This document shows positions 11,325 through 23,618 of a DNA stretch of 64,000 nucleotides, piece after piece. Each line of letters starts with the position of its first letter. Within the stretch, counting starts at the first letter, position 1. Position numbers and translations under genes: made by a program. This DNA comes from Ooceraea biroi. Taxonomy: Eukaryota; Arthropoda; Insecta; Hymenoptera; Formicidae. The notes below the pieces were generated by a model. The model did no database searches and was not told where the DNA came from. It was given only the letters and a program-made list of their open reading frames with translations. The stretch covers positions 1-64,000 of the forward strand of contig NC_039507.1 of the NCBI RefSeq assembly GCF_003672135.1, in the 5' to 3' direction.

Positions 11325-13475
11325 TGTAAGAGGTGAAAAATAAATAGGAGACTGCCTTAGATTTGAACTCGAACTCTCCGGGATCCCTGGTTCACACGCC
11401 TAGGTCTTAGGCCGTACGGCCAATACTCCTGCTGTTGTGATCAACTTGTTTTCATTCCGATCCTCTATACGACCTGTCAGTCTCGACTATCTTTCCAGAT
11501 CTTACAGCTCGGCCAGCCTGACATTACATTCGTCCCCGAATGTCTCCAAATCGTCGGTTCACTCCTCTGAGTCCCTCCCAATCTCCATGTTGGTTCACTC
11601 CTCTGAGTCCGTCCCGACCTCCATGTTCAGGCTTCACTACCGGCCAGCTGCTTCTCAACTCCCTCCTCTCCGAGGGGTAGCGGATGAATCTCAACTGTCT
11701 TCGAGGGGTAGCGGATTTTATCCCACTTCTGAATTGTAAGAGGCGAAAAATAACTAGGAGATTGCCTTAGATTTGAACTCGAACTCTCCGGGATCCCTGG
11801 TTCACACGCCTAGGTCTTAGGCTGTACGGCCAATACTCCTGCTGTTGTGATCAACTTGTTTTCATTCCGATCCTCTATACGACCTGTCAGTCTCGACTAT
11901 CGTTCCAGATCTTACAGCTCGGCCAGCCTGACATTACATTCGTCCCCGAATGTCTCCAAATCGTCGGTTCACTCCACTTGAGTCCCTCCCAACCTCCATT
12001 TTTGGTTCACTCTTCTAAGTCCCTCCCAACATCCATTTTTGATTCTCTTCTGAGTCCCTCCCAACCTCCATGTTGGTTCACTCCTCTGAGTCCCTCCCAA
12101 TCTCCATGTTGGTTCACTCCTCTGAGTTCGTCCCGACCTCCATGTTCAGGCTTCACTACCGGCCAGCTGCTTCTCAACTCCCTCCTCTCCGAGGGGTAGC
12201 GGATGAATCTCAACTGTCTTCGAGGCGTAGCGGATTTTATCCCACTTCTGAATTGTAAGAGGCGAAAAATAACTAGGAGATTGCCTTAGATTTGAACTCG
12301 AACTCTCCGGGATCCCTGGTTCACACGCCTAGGTCTTAGGCTGTACGGCCAATACTCCTGCTGTTGTGATCAACTTGTTTTCATTCCGATCCTCTATACG
12401 ACCTGTCAGTCTCGACTATCGTTCCAGATCTTACAGCTCGGCCAGCCTGACATTACATTCGTCCCCGAATGTCTCCAAATCGTCGGTTCACTCCACTTGA
12501 GTCCCTCCCAACCTCCATTTTTGGTTCACTCTTCTAAGTCCCTCCCAACATCCATTTTTGATTCTCTTCTGAGTCCCTCCCAACCTCCATGTTGGTTCAC
12601 TCCTCTGAGTCCCTCCCAATCTCCATGTTGGTTCACTCCTCTGAGTTCGTCCCGACCTCCATGTTCAGGCTTCACTACCGGCCAGCTGCTTCTCAACTCC
12701 CTCCTCTCCGAGGGGTAGCGGATGAATCTCAACTGTCTTCGAGGCGTAGCGGATTTTATCCCACTTCTGAATTGTAAGAGGCGAAAAATAACTAGGAGAT
12801 TGCCTTAGATTTGAACTCGAACTCTCCGGGATCCCTGGTTCACACGCCTAGGTCTTAGGCTGTACGGCCAATACTCCTGCTGTTGTGATCAACTTGTTTT
12901 CATTCCGATCCTCTATACGACCTGTCAGTCTCGACTATCGTTCCAGATCTTACAGCTCGGCCAGCCTGACATTACATTCGTCCCCGAATGTCTCCAAATC
13001 GTCGGTTCACTCCACTTGAGTCCCTCCCAACCTCCATTTTTGGTTCACTCTTCTAAGTCCCTCCCAACATCCATTTTTGATTCTCTTCTGAGTCCCTCCC
13101 AACCTCCATGTTGGTTCACTCCTCTGAGTCCCTCCCAATCTCCATGTTGGTTCACTCCTCTGAGTTCGTCCCGACCTCCATGTTCAGGCTTCACTACCGG
13201 CCAGCTGCTTCTCAACTCCCTCCTCTCCGAGGGGTAGCGGATGAATCTCAACTGTCTTCGAGGCGTAGCGGATTTTATCCCACTTCTGAATTGTAAGAGG
13301 CGAAAAATAACTAGGAGATTGCCTTAGATTTGAACTCGAACTCTCTGGGATCCCTGGTTCACACGCCTAGGTCTTAGGCCGTACGGCCAATACTCCTGCT
13401 GTTGTGATCAACTTGTTTTCATTCCGATCCTCTATACGACCTGTCAGTCTCGACTATCTTTCCAGATCTTACATT
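11325..13475. repeat. Tandem satellite, 519-bp unit, about 4.3 copies
   Basis: The junction motif TGTAAGAGGCGAAAAATA recurs at 11735, 12254, 12773 and 13292, exactly 519 bp apart, and at 11325 as a one-base variant (TGTAAGAGGTG...). The first unit is 410 bp. Three complete 519-bp units look essentially identical. The last is cut after about 180 bp. Within each unit is a direct sub-repeat of about 36 bp (GGTTCACTCCTCTGAGTCCC...), two copies in the first unit and five in the others, which explains the length difference. The outer units share variants (GGCCGTACGG, CTATCTTTCC) that differ from the inner ones (GGCTGTACGG, CTATCGTTCC), pointing to recent amplification inside an older pair. The short frames repeated in each unit are not genes. 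Confidence 0.95.
11365..11422 (-). ncRNA. tRNA-like Pol III promoter segment (Leu/Ser-type), repeated in each satellite unit
   Basis: On the minus strand, TGGCCGTACGG (11422-11412) matches the A-box consensus at 10 of 11 positions, and AGTTCGAGTTC (11375-11365) matches the B box at 9 of 11, at the spacing of a tRNA with a long variable arm. The sequence between them (GGCCTAAGACC...) resembles the D-arm of Leu/Ser tRNAs. Anticodon and acceptor stems pair poorly, so this is a tRNA-derived SINE-like relic and not a working tRNA. The same segment recurs in every unit of the array. Confidence 0.6.
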
Positions 13476-16400
13476 AGTTTGTCGCCTTACGTTCACCGGG
13501 AATCGAATCCGAAGGACTCGTCGTCATCGTTGTCGTTGGCGCCGAGTTACCTACCCCAGAAATCCCGGGACGGAATGACGCGTGAAATTATTAAGAGACG
13601 TCGCAGATGTTGCGAACAGTTAGAGAAGATAGCGCGGTAAAAGTCGATAAGGGAGCCTGGCAGTAAAAGAGATGCTGGGAAGCACCGTATATTTTTATCT
13701 GAATAATATATATTGATTTCTTTGCACATTTCGCTGTCTGTGGCGCGACGTTTGCTGGTGGATTCATATTTTTGACGCAGCTTCCGAGAGACACGGCTCA
13801 ATAGTCCACCGTTTCGGTATTTCCGTGTAGACGTGATTCGCGTTATGCCATATAATAGTATTATTATATAATATTTACAATTAATGATAGTGGAAACGCA
13901 GTCAGGGAACGGTAAAATGATAGTGAATTTCGGTACGCGTAAGCCCGGCTTTGCCGCAGTCACGGACGACAAACGAACCCGCACAGCTAAATTACTTATT
14001 ACTCCAATTAGTTTATTAATTGTAGCCAATGTAACTACCATTGTTACAACTACCGTTTAATCTAGCATATTCCCATAATCCACGTCGAATATTGTACCGT
14101 TAATTCTTTCAGGACTGAACGATTCTCTCGTTGCATTATCCACGAAACGTATTATAAATGCACACACGTCACACACAATTCACATACATAATTAAAAGAG
14201 AGAGAGAGAGAGAGGAGCGTCGCAATCGTATCTACATTGCAACAGCGTTCTCATGAAAATGTGCATCATCCATGGCAGCGCAGCTTTTGGATCGTTAAAA
14301 TACGGCCGTGGACGACTTGGCGCAATTGAACGAATTTCATCCTACGGGCGCAATCACGTTAAGAATTCCCGTCCCAAACGGAACAGCTATAATCGCGCGA
14401 CGGCTTAAGAGAGCATTCCTGGGGGCGAGCGTGGGTTTTTCCGATTTTTCTCCCTGCCATTGCGGGACTCCCCGTGTAACACTAATACACGGTACGTGCT
14501 CGGGCCGAACAAAAGCGTCTCGCGTCCCCCCGGTCGTCTCATCGGGCGTCGACACGACTCCGTCGTTACCCCACGATTGTCCCGGGCGCATCCACGGAAT
14601 ATTTATCAATGCCGTGCCATCCACGGTGTCCCGGTCCCGGGCCGCAGAGCGTCTTTAATAACGGGCGCCGCGCGCGATGCAGGACCGTATTGATTTTGAG
14701 GCCAAGGTGCGCCGCAAGGCAGCTTCCACGACTCGCCGATGTGTGCCTGTGCCCTGCGTTTGTGCACGTACGTGTGTGTGCCAATGGATATTAACCCTCG
14801 GACGTGGTCCTGTCTCGGGCGTGCACGTCTGTACCGATGTGCGGAAAATGAAATTCCGGATCGGTAACGCGAGATGCGCGCGAATGGTATCGCGGAACCA
14901 GTCCAATCAGTGCTGGGCTCTCGGTATCGAAAGTTTGTTGTACCGATAGTTTGCCGAGTCTAGTTTAACGATTCGCCGTTCTCTTTTGGATTATAGTTTT
15001 CATGCAAAAAAAGATTTGCTCTGACTGAAATTTCGTTGAAGAAGGAGGAAATCTGCTTTAGTCTCCGCTTTCCTGATTTTCGTCGCACGCCGAACACGAT
15101 GGTACTGATACGCGAAATGTCGAACGAGAAAGAGGATGATGTTGCTACGTTCAAATTGCTACTCGTTTCACTGTTGGACCAGGATACGAGTCAGTCGTCG
15201 TGCTCCATGCGCTTCAGCGGATTATGATGGAAAAGGATCCAGAGACCGTGTCGTTCGTTCGGCAACGTTCGTCGTGACGTTCAAAAAGCTGCGTAAAAAC
15301 GCGTCGCGCGTCGCGTACGCGGGCTGCATACAAGGTGTCCGCTGCGCGAGTTGGTCGTCGCACTGGAAATTGCATAATGCAAGCCCGCTGGTGAAAATGC
15401 AGCCCGGGCGCGTTTTTATTTTCTCTCGTCGCCGGCGACGGCATGTAAGTTTCACGAGCTGCGCACGAGCCGGATTTGTAAGGAACATCGTCGTGCGCGC
15501 GGCTTTCGCACGATTTCGACGCGACGCCGCTCTTTTGCGTCTTTTTTTTCCACCCTTACTTTTCCCTCTCTTTTCCCCTGTGACGCGTTCTCCCCCATAT
15601 ATTTCGCACGCCTCACAAATATCGCATCACGTCGGCGCGAAGTTGCGTATGTGCATGCCGAAAATTGGAAATATCGCGCTGTTTATTATCGGGGATGGGA
15701 TGATGTATCAGTCGCGCGCTCCGCCTCTTACGGAAACGGCGTCTTATGTCGATTTTTCAGGGGAAAAATTGGATACCGTCGCTGACGCGCGACATAAATA
15801 AAATCAGATAAAATATCGTCCGCCGCCTGCCGCCGTTCGTTTCATTTCCATCGTCCCCGCCGCGGCCTGAGGAATGGCACTCGACGTTTCCGTTGCGCGA
15901 TTTCTGAATAGCCAGGCTGTACTCCGCTCGCTCTCAAACGCCACGCGATTCCTCGTCGATCTCTTTCTCTCTCTTTATGTACGGAGAGTCTCAGAAGTCG
16001 CTTTTTAATCAGGCCGTGCGCCCTGGGATCATAGACGCCGACTAGATGCAAACGAAATCATTCCACCACATGTATCTCAGTTTTGACATTGTAAACGCTT
16101 GAAAAGTTCGATTAAATTGACAAATGCACGTGAAAACCTTATCTTTCGGTTCACTCAAAGTGGATTCACCTTCATCGAAATTTTAATTCGGTCTCCAGTT
16201 TTCGCGACATGTGATATTGAAAATTAAAAAGTTGGCGAAAGAGAGAGAGGACAGGACGGCGGCCAATCAAACTTTCGCCGAGGAAAAATCGACTCGAAAT
16301 TCGCCAAGTTTTCAAGTATACTCGGCGAACATCCGCCCGCCCGGCCGAATAAGTCGTATAAGTTTCCGGGACGACGAGCGAGGGGGTGTATCGTCGTCGC

Positions 16401-17489
16401 GACTTTACCCCAAGCATTCCCGTGTCGTGGACGTAGCGTTGCAGCATTCGCGCCGCACGCTCGCGGGGCCAACTTCGGTTACGCGCGGTAAACTTGGAAA
16501 CGGCCATTCACGTCGTAATCCCATAATGCATCCTTCGCATGCAGCAGCCGGATCGTCGTGCTCGCTCGTTCTTTGTCTCGTTTCTCCCTTCGGAGTTTCC
16601 CTCCGCGTCAATGCTTCCAAGTCTCGATACGTTTCGCCGGCCGGTCAATCGTTATCGTCGATCCTCCCTTTCGTCTCTCCTTTCGCTCGGCGGACGAGCA
16701 GGCGGGCCTTTGTGCTCTCGCATCGGTGATTCACCGTCGCGCGGCTGCGATAACAATATTTTGCCGACCCGATAACACGATCTTGCCGGACAAAGAGAAG
16801 GAGCGTGGGCGTTCTTTAAACCGTTCCTCCGTCTGCTCGTTCGTTCCTTCATTCGTCCGTCGATGATGGTCCGTTCGTCCGCACATCCGTTTCCTCGGCC
16901 CCTTGCCTCCGCACGTCCTCGTGGGTCGACGTTTTTCGATACGGCCGGACACACGCGGATAAGCCCTGCTGTCTGAGGATGCAACCGTATAGTTTCAGCA
17001 TCGTCGTCGTCTCGCCGCCGCTTCTCCGAGGAAGAAATATTATTATCCGCGTGCAGGACCATCCGCTGCGGAGATACGTTGCGCACGAAAAACTTGGCTC
17101 CACTTTGTGCCGGTCTCTCTGAAAAATAATCGGATAAGTGTTGGAATTTAGTGCCGAATTTTTCTACCCCCGGAAAAAGTAAAGTTTCACGAGAGCCCTT
17201 CATGCGTCCTGGATGCAATCAATTTTCCGTGCGGTGACCGACTCGTACACACGGACGTGTATATCACGTCGTTCTAGCGCGACGGTTAAAACGCTCGGAT
17301 ATCTCGGCTGGACGTCTGAATACCGTCAAGTTCCAGTGGAGTTCCTGTGTACACCGGAGCGAGAAGACAGTTCAAATAATTTGTAGTTGGGAAGAAAGTA
17401 ATCAGACTCGCATTCTTAAGATCGTGCGATACCCTAAGTTCGTCGGGCCGCGCCTCGCACTCTTAAGTTTGTTTCGCAGTTGTCGAGCG

Positions 17490-17490
<1 letters not shown>
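13476..17490. other. CpG-rich region without a recognisable gene
   Basis: Contains a GA run at about 14196-14214 and long CpG-rich stretches. Several frames over 80 codons exist on both strands and overlap (for example 15136-15801 and 16211-16729 on plus, 16652-17218 on minus). All are Arg/Ser-rich, without domains, and mutually incompatible, as expected for stop-poor GC-rich DNA. Non-coding exons or promoters are possible but not shown. Confidence 0.45.

Positions 17491-17548
<58 letters not shown>
17491..17548. repeat. (CT)n microsatellite
   Basis: Nearly pure CT run with one TTT interruption near its start. Confidence 0.95.
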
Positions 17549-17550
<2 letters not shown>

Positions 17551-17759
17551 CTCCAGCCAACGCCGTTATTGAGCTACCGTTGGGAGTTAAGGAAAACGCG
17601 CGAAGTTAGAAATTGGTATACCGAGGCTGAGCTATCGACAGGGTTTAAATGTTGCGGTATCTCGACGAACTTTTGCCGTACTCGACGCCGTACAGGCAAA
17701 AGTGGATGCACGCGCGAAAACGCCCGGCGATGTAACACAAAAAGGAAAAAAGAAAGAAT

Positions 17760-18665
17760 AAAAAAAAAGAAGCTTATCGCACAAATAACCCTTTTTCTAC
17801 GAGCGTCATTTACGAGCGTAGTCATTTGCGTCGTTTGTAAAAACCTATTCTAGCCTCTCTCTCTCTCTTTCTTTCTCTCTCTCGCTACTACATTAAGTTG
17901 CCTGATCCATCCGTGGAAATGCCAGAGACGTTAACCGACTCCCCGAGAAAATTTTCTTCTATTGGAGAATGGAACTTTGCTCGCTGTACGGTTCACGGTT
18001 GTCACATCTTTAACATCGCAATCGGGGAAACTGCGGAAACTTGCGGAACGTGCAAATTAGAAGTTTAAGCGAAAAACGTCATCCCTCGGGTGATTTACGC
18101 GCGTCCCATTTCGATGATCGCGCGGAAGGGCGTCTTAAACACGAGCGTGCGGGCTAGTTTAAATAAAAAGAAAGATAGCGTTTTGTATTAAATTTTTATT
18201 TTTATCTGGCAGTTGTATCCCGGATGGAAGCTCGTATACGCGATGCGTATACAAACTATGCAAACGCAAACAGATATCAATTAAAAGTGTTCGAATGGTT
18301 ATCAAAACTGCCATATGAACCTAGCGTTTTATAGACACCCTGTGTAGAGCGTTCAAAGTTCAACGGCCCTACAAGTCTCTATCGTCACGCTATAGAGTAG
18401 AAAAAAAAAGTACGCAAATGCAGCGATGTATTGCGCCCGCCGGCAAAAAAGAGCTATCGTGGAAAAAAAAACCTTATCGCACCGGCAAAAACCTTTTTTT
18501 CGCGCCACCACCATTTACGAGCGGAGTCATTTGCGTCGTTCATAAAAAGCGATTCGAGTTTTTCGCATTGGGTCACCTCGAACCGTCCGTGAAAATACGC
18601 GAGACGTTACCCGACTCCCAGAGAAAATTCTTCTCGTCGGGAGAAAAAAGAGAAAGAACTTTGTT
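17760..18665. repeat. Old direct duplication, copies about 0.7 kb apart
   Basis: Segments at about 17765-17985 and 18460-18665 share blocks in the same order: CTTATCGCAC, CATTTACGAGCG, AGTCATTTGCGTCGTT, GAGACGTTA.CCGACTCCC and GAGAAAATT.TTCT. The offset drifts from about 705 to 676 bp, showing indels. The copies are clearly related but well diverged. No coding potential is shared. Confidence 0.75.
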
Positions 18666-19500
18666 CACCACAAAGAGCGAAGGAAAGGGGCGAAGAAAAA
18701 TAAGAGGGATAAAAAGGTGAAGGAGAAGCAAGCACCCCGACGAAAGCGCAATCTTATTGTTAAGCATGTGCAATAGTCCGCCGCACTTTATCGCGCGCGT
18801 ATAAAATCGCTCGTTCTGAATTAGATCAATTTTTTATCTGAAGCCTGCAGCCACATTAATTTACAATGCACTATTGAAGACGTATATACGTTTTTCTCTC
18901 CTAAATAATAATAATCGTTTCAACAATGGGCGCTATTGTGAATTGTTAATTATCGTAAGCAACAATATGTTTCCGTTACTGCAAATAACACATTCTCTTT
19001 TCCATTTGTCATTTCATGTGCTTGGATATGAAACTTTTAAACTTTAATTGTCCTTGACCGTGCGACGACCGGTTCTAAGATGCACATTATCTCTTTCGGC
19101 CGTCAACTCCCCTGTTCGGCTCTATTTCGAAATTACGGGGGTGCTGAGAAATCGGGTTCTAAAATGCGATGTCTAGTCTAATCGAATTAAGGAATCACTT
19201 CTGTCAAAACTCATTTTGTCAATAACATTATTTTAAATAAAATCAGTTTACAAAATTAAACGTGATTATATTTTCAAAGAAATTTAGACAAATGATATCG
19301 ATGTTATATTGAAACGATACTCGTCGCCGATATAAATTATAAATCGCTTCATGAAAAGTATAATGTGCATATGACATATATGTGTATATGTGCTAGATAT
19401 GACAGAAATGTTCTTCCGACTCGAATTCGCGTTGAGATATTATACTGCACTATTAATCGACGATCAGATATCATGTGCATATTCATTCATAAGTGTGGAC

Positions 19501-19651
19501 CAGGGGGTCTATTACGTATCTCTTCACGGAGTGAAAATATGAAAAATGAGCAAATTTACTAGAATATTTATAATTTAATTGGTCAACACCTAGTGAATTT
19601 GCTCACTTTTCGCATTTTCACTCCGTGAAGAGATACGTAATAGACCCCCTG
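19501..19651. mobile_element. MITE (60-bp inverted arms)
   Basis: Arms 19501-19560 and 19592-19651 are near-perfect reverse complements, starting CAGGGGGTCTATTACGTATC and ending in its complement, with a 31-bp AT-rich loop. A transcript would fold into one long hairpin. I see no clear target-site duplication. Superfamily is unassigned, although the CAGGG end is reminiscent of hAT-type termini. Confidence 0.85.
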
Positions 19652-21523
19652 ATGTATAAAGCGACAATCGAAATTGTCTGTCACATTATGCTATGTTCAC
19701 ATTTTCAGAAAACTGGTGTTACTTCATTTTTCAACGAATAGATGGCCGGCATATCGGTCGAGCCTTTACGCGAACGAGATTGCGGCTTGTCGATACCGTA
19801 ACGGCAAATCTGATAGTGTCGCGCAGTGTCCGACGTCGTGAGAGTGACGTCGGTCATGACGAATCACTTATCCCTGAATTTATTGATTTATCACGCATGC
19901 AGATACGCGAAGATCCCCGCGAGTTTTCCGCGCTCCAGTAAGCCGCTCCGACCTGCGGCTCCGATTTTCACGGTCGCCTATTTACGGTCCCGATAACTCG
20001 GCGCACGCCGCATATATAACTTATCTGGTAACGGTAGGCGCGTATATATTGCTTATCAGAGAGGAGAGGCTGAGGTCTCTCCCGAAAATGGATGCAATTC
20101 CACGGGCGTACCGAGCGTTCCGCTCGCGTTTAGCGCCGCGATCTTCCATCCGTGGCTACATACGTGTGCGCATACATAGCCCCAGTCCGAGTCTAATATC
20201 GCGTTTTGCCTCCCTTCGCCCGTTGCTTGGTTTGCTTCGTTCTCTCCTCCTCTTTACCTGCGTCTCTGTCTTCCTCTCTCTCTCTCTTCTCTCCCTCTGT
20301 CTTCTCTACCTTCAGTTTCGCTTCGGTCGCACTATGTACATAAGACAACACCCGTTACTAGTTATAGCACACATTACCTTCATGTTTGCCGATTGCGGTG
20401 TGGCGAATTGCACTCTCTGTGATGCAGTGCGTGCGTTCGCGCGATCATTAAAAGTGCGCGCGACCGCGACGCGCGTACTGCGCTTACCCATGCGATAATA
20501 CGCATAATATAACGTAATTGCGGCGCGCTGCTCTCGTTAGCTGCCGTCGGTTTTCTCCGCGTTCCTCGTGCATTTCGTGATTTTTCAATAGTATTTACCG
20601 GTCAGAAAGGGGAAAGGGAGGGAGAGAGAGAGATAATAATCGAATCTCGAAGTTGTCTCGCTATTTCCTCGAAGCTCGTGAATTCATAATGAATGTTAAC
20701 GTTCCGTCTTGTCGAGAAACTGATCCACCGGTATTTTTCCAAATTTTTCGAGAATTAGATCGCGTCTTCGCGCCACGGATACTGATCATTTTCAATCAAC
20801 CTAAAAGCTCGGAAACTACGCAACGCGGACCATTCAGGTCGATTTATAAAGGATTGAGATTTAAAAGGCTCACTTTTTGCGTCGTGCGACTTTAGCGGAC
20901 GTGCTGGACGGTGAAAAAGCGGCGGGAAAGCCCGTAACCGCAATGCGGACGTTTCGCGAGCCTACGAGCGTCGAGGTTCGATAAAGAGCACCGGCAGCGG
21001 CGGCGCAATAAAATTCGCTGATTTAAAGGGCCCGGAATTTTACTTCCAGATACAACGTGCCGATCGATCCGCACTCGCGGAAAGTCCCTCGTGATTCGAT
21101 TACGCACGAGTGCGCGATGCGAAAACATCGGCGACGTGCGACTCCTCGCCGCGGCACGCTTCGATTTTATTTCCCGCGCGCAACAATTTATTACCGCTCG
21201 TGAATAAACTAATTCTCCCGCTGCCGAAAACTCGTCGTCCTCGTGCTAACTTTTCCCACTCTCTGCCGGAAAACACTCTCGTCACCCACTACCCGCTCCG
21301 CGATTCCGAGTTTATCACTCACTCTGGAACTCGTTGACGTTTCGCAGCTTTTAAAAAACAAGTTTTTCTCGCTTTCTCCGGACATGGAGAGAGAAAGACA
21401 GAGAGAAAAAGAGGGAGAGAGAGACGGAGAAGGAGGCGGAGAAAAGGAAGATAGAGAGAGAAGGAGAGGAAGGAAAAAGTCAGTCAGGATTTTCGATCGC
21501 AACATCGTATCGTTTTCCGTTGC
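19652..21523. other. CpG-rich sequence up to the assembly gap
   Basis: CpG-rich with TC/GA-rich runs at about 20268-20300 and 21383-21475. Open frames overlap on both strands and show no domains. The purine-rich run just before the Ns probably contributed to the assembly break. Confidence 0.5.
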
Positions 21524-21623
21524 NNNNNNNNNNNNNNNNNNNNNNNNNNNNNNNNNNNNNNNNNNNNNNNNNNNNNNNNNNNNNNNNNNNNNNNNNNNNN
21601 NNNNNNNNNNNNNNNNNNNNNNN
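21524..21623. other. Assembly gap (100 Ns)
   Basis: Exactly 100 N characters, the usual placeholder for a gap of unknown size. Base composition changes from CpG-rich to AT-rich across it, so adjacency of the two sides rests on scaffolding only. Confidence 1.
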
Positions 21624-21862
21624 TGATATTTCGATTATTCAATCCTATACTTCTGTAGCTTAAAAAGTCAATATATCTTGAACAAAGCGCTTGCGAGCAT
21701 ACTTCCAGAGGAAAATGTTTTGTTTTGAAGTCCTCATTATAGTTTTAAGTTTACGAAATCATATTTTAAGTTCGACCATTTATCGCGGGAGGATCCTATT
21801 GTAGTAATATAGTAATTATATGTGTATAGTAAATATATATAATTCAGAATAACACAATGTAT

Positions 21863-22130
21863 TTAAAACACTTTGTTTATACATTCTTGAATATAACATG
21901 CCCGCTTGAATGGAAATAGATTCTGGCTTGCGGGAATAGCTAGGTACCATGCACTTTGTACCTCGGCTAAACAGTTCAAATAGTTCCATCTCCTTATCAA
22001 ATCATCATCCACTGACCATCCTATTATCACGTGTGGCATTTTATGGCATTTTACTTCTGGATGAGTTTTGTCGGTACAAATACATGTCACTATCATTCCA
22101 ACTGCGAATTTCATTTCAGCCTTCCTCTTC
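21863..22130 (-). CDS. FBXO21: FBXO21-like C-terminal exon (YccV/hemimethylated-DNA-binding-like)
   Basis: The minus-strand frame reads a basic patch (PKPKKRKAE), then KFAVGMIVTC and, after a short insertion, HVIIGW, the pattern that opens the YccV-like domain at the C-terminus of FBXO21 proteins. It later shows ACYIQE, comparable to the family's RYAAQE. It ends at a stop at 21863. The acceptor is not certain; it should lie between about 22121 and 22145. It sits downstream of, and on the same strand as, the FBXO21-like exons at 25546-26946. It is shorter and more divergent than typical family members, and the residues usually following the domain (VGRYF...GTHY) are not seen. The exon could belong to a decayed copy. 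Confidence 0.5.
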
Positions 22131-22867
22131 TTTGGTTTGGGTGTGTATTATATACATTCTTCTCTTAAGTCACACTAGAATGTACAAAATAATTACCGAT
22201 AATAAATACTTATCTTATAATTTTTATTATAAGAATATTATAATTAATTACTTATAAAAACTTAATTACTTTCACATACGACACATCCGCAAAAAAGATA
22301 ATCTCTTCAAAGGAGGCAAATTGGAATACAAGTACTCTTGTACTGTCTTCATGACTAAATAACAACCATTTTTAATGAGATAAGGTACTAAGGAAATTCT
22401 ATTAGACGTAAGTCTATCGTCCCAAACGTCCGCCAGCTGGGTAAATATGATGCAGAATCACGACTAGGATCTATATCTTTGTACATTACTTTTAAACAGT
22501 TGTCTTTTGCCTCTCCCATTATCTTGCACAAGAAGATCTTTCTCGGAATGTCGTCGTGATGTAAAGTAACATATAATTATACGCAGAATATTATACTTAT
22601 AGTTTCTTGTTTTATGCATATGTGTAATCTTTATGTATCACACACACAATAGGTATGCGCGGACATACCGTATATTGATAATCTATAACCCTTATTGCCT
22701 TTCGTGATACATCGATTTGTCTTCTTGCATAGCACGTAACACTAAATTCATTCTGCACATATGTGGAAACACGAAATTTACTTATTGTGGAAATGTTTTT
22801 ATCTGCAGATATATTATTTGACAAATATGTGACAATTACACTTATCTCAAGACATATTGATACTCCT
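22131..22867 (-). other. Possible exon remnant of unknown nature
   Basis: On the minus strand about 22560-22270 two adjacent frames together read like protein (HDDIPRKIFLCKIMG..., then WDDRLTSNRISLVPYLI... and YLYSNLPPLKRLSFL), with the switch near 22425-22440. I do not recognise it. It lies between FBXO21-like exons but does not resemble the matching part of that family. The rest of the interval holds nothing I can name. Confidence 0.25.
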
Positions 22868-23618
22868 ACCCAAGGAACACACTGAAGTCAAGAAAGAGTC
22901 AAAATGACTTTATTTTGATTCGAAATAGCCATGATTTTCCATGTGACGAAAATTTGATTTATCATGATATCATCACATACGCTGCTCAGTGATGAAAAAA
23001 TGATCGATTTTACGCTGGCCCTGTAAATTTATAGTAATGTGAAAATGATTTGAAAATGATAAAAAATTCTCAAAATTATATATTCCCGTCAAACACAAAA
23101 TATAACTATTATATATAACACAGAAGTAACACGTAATATAACAACTGTTATATGTTATTAATGTTGAGGTTGCATAATTTACTTTGTAACTGCAATATAA
23201 CTGCGTTATAAAACTGTTATATTGCTCTGTTATACATTGGTTATAATAATATAACAGTAATATAACTGAAATATGCGATATTATATAACTGTAAATTTTG
23301 CATATTATGTCTATGTTATATATCATTTTTAACATTCAGATGTCGAGTTGTCCGGTAGATGGCTTCGTTTCTCGCATGCAAAATATAATACAAAATATAT
23401 ATAGGAACGGTGATCACGGCAGGGCATAACTTGTATCGTAAGTCCATTTCTACGATAAAGTGTGGTACATTTTTGAACGAATAATAAATAAGAGGAAAGT
23501 ACGAAATTGTACATAACGTTTAGGAAAATAAATTAAACATGCACCTGTAGTTGTAGAGAGAGGAAGAAAGAATAAATAATATATATTCCATTTATATAAC
23601 ATTTAAATAACATTTTAG

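Noticed and set aside
11437..13296. Identical short frames repeated every 519 bp, as if a repeat-protein gene
   Set aside because: They are copies of a satellite unit; a tRNA-like segment and stops occur in every unit.
15136..15801. 221-codon plus-strand open frame in CpG-rich DNA
   Set aside because: Arg/Ser/Ala-rich composition, no domain, overlapped by other equally long frames on the opposite strand; expected from stop-poor CpG-rich sequence.
16211..17218. Overlapping long frames on both strands (172 and 188 codons)
   Set aside because: They overlap antisense, lack domains and have the same low-complexity composition as the surrounding DNA.
18330..18350. Terminus of a CAGGGTG-type MITE (GACACCCTGTG)
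   Set aside because: A single short match without a partner end or flanking duplication.
23000..23340. 120-codon minus-strand frame rich in Tyr, Ile and Ser
   Set aside because: AT-rich low-complexity sequence with ATATAACAGT-type repeats; no domain or splice context.
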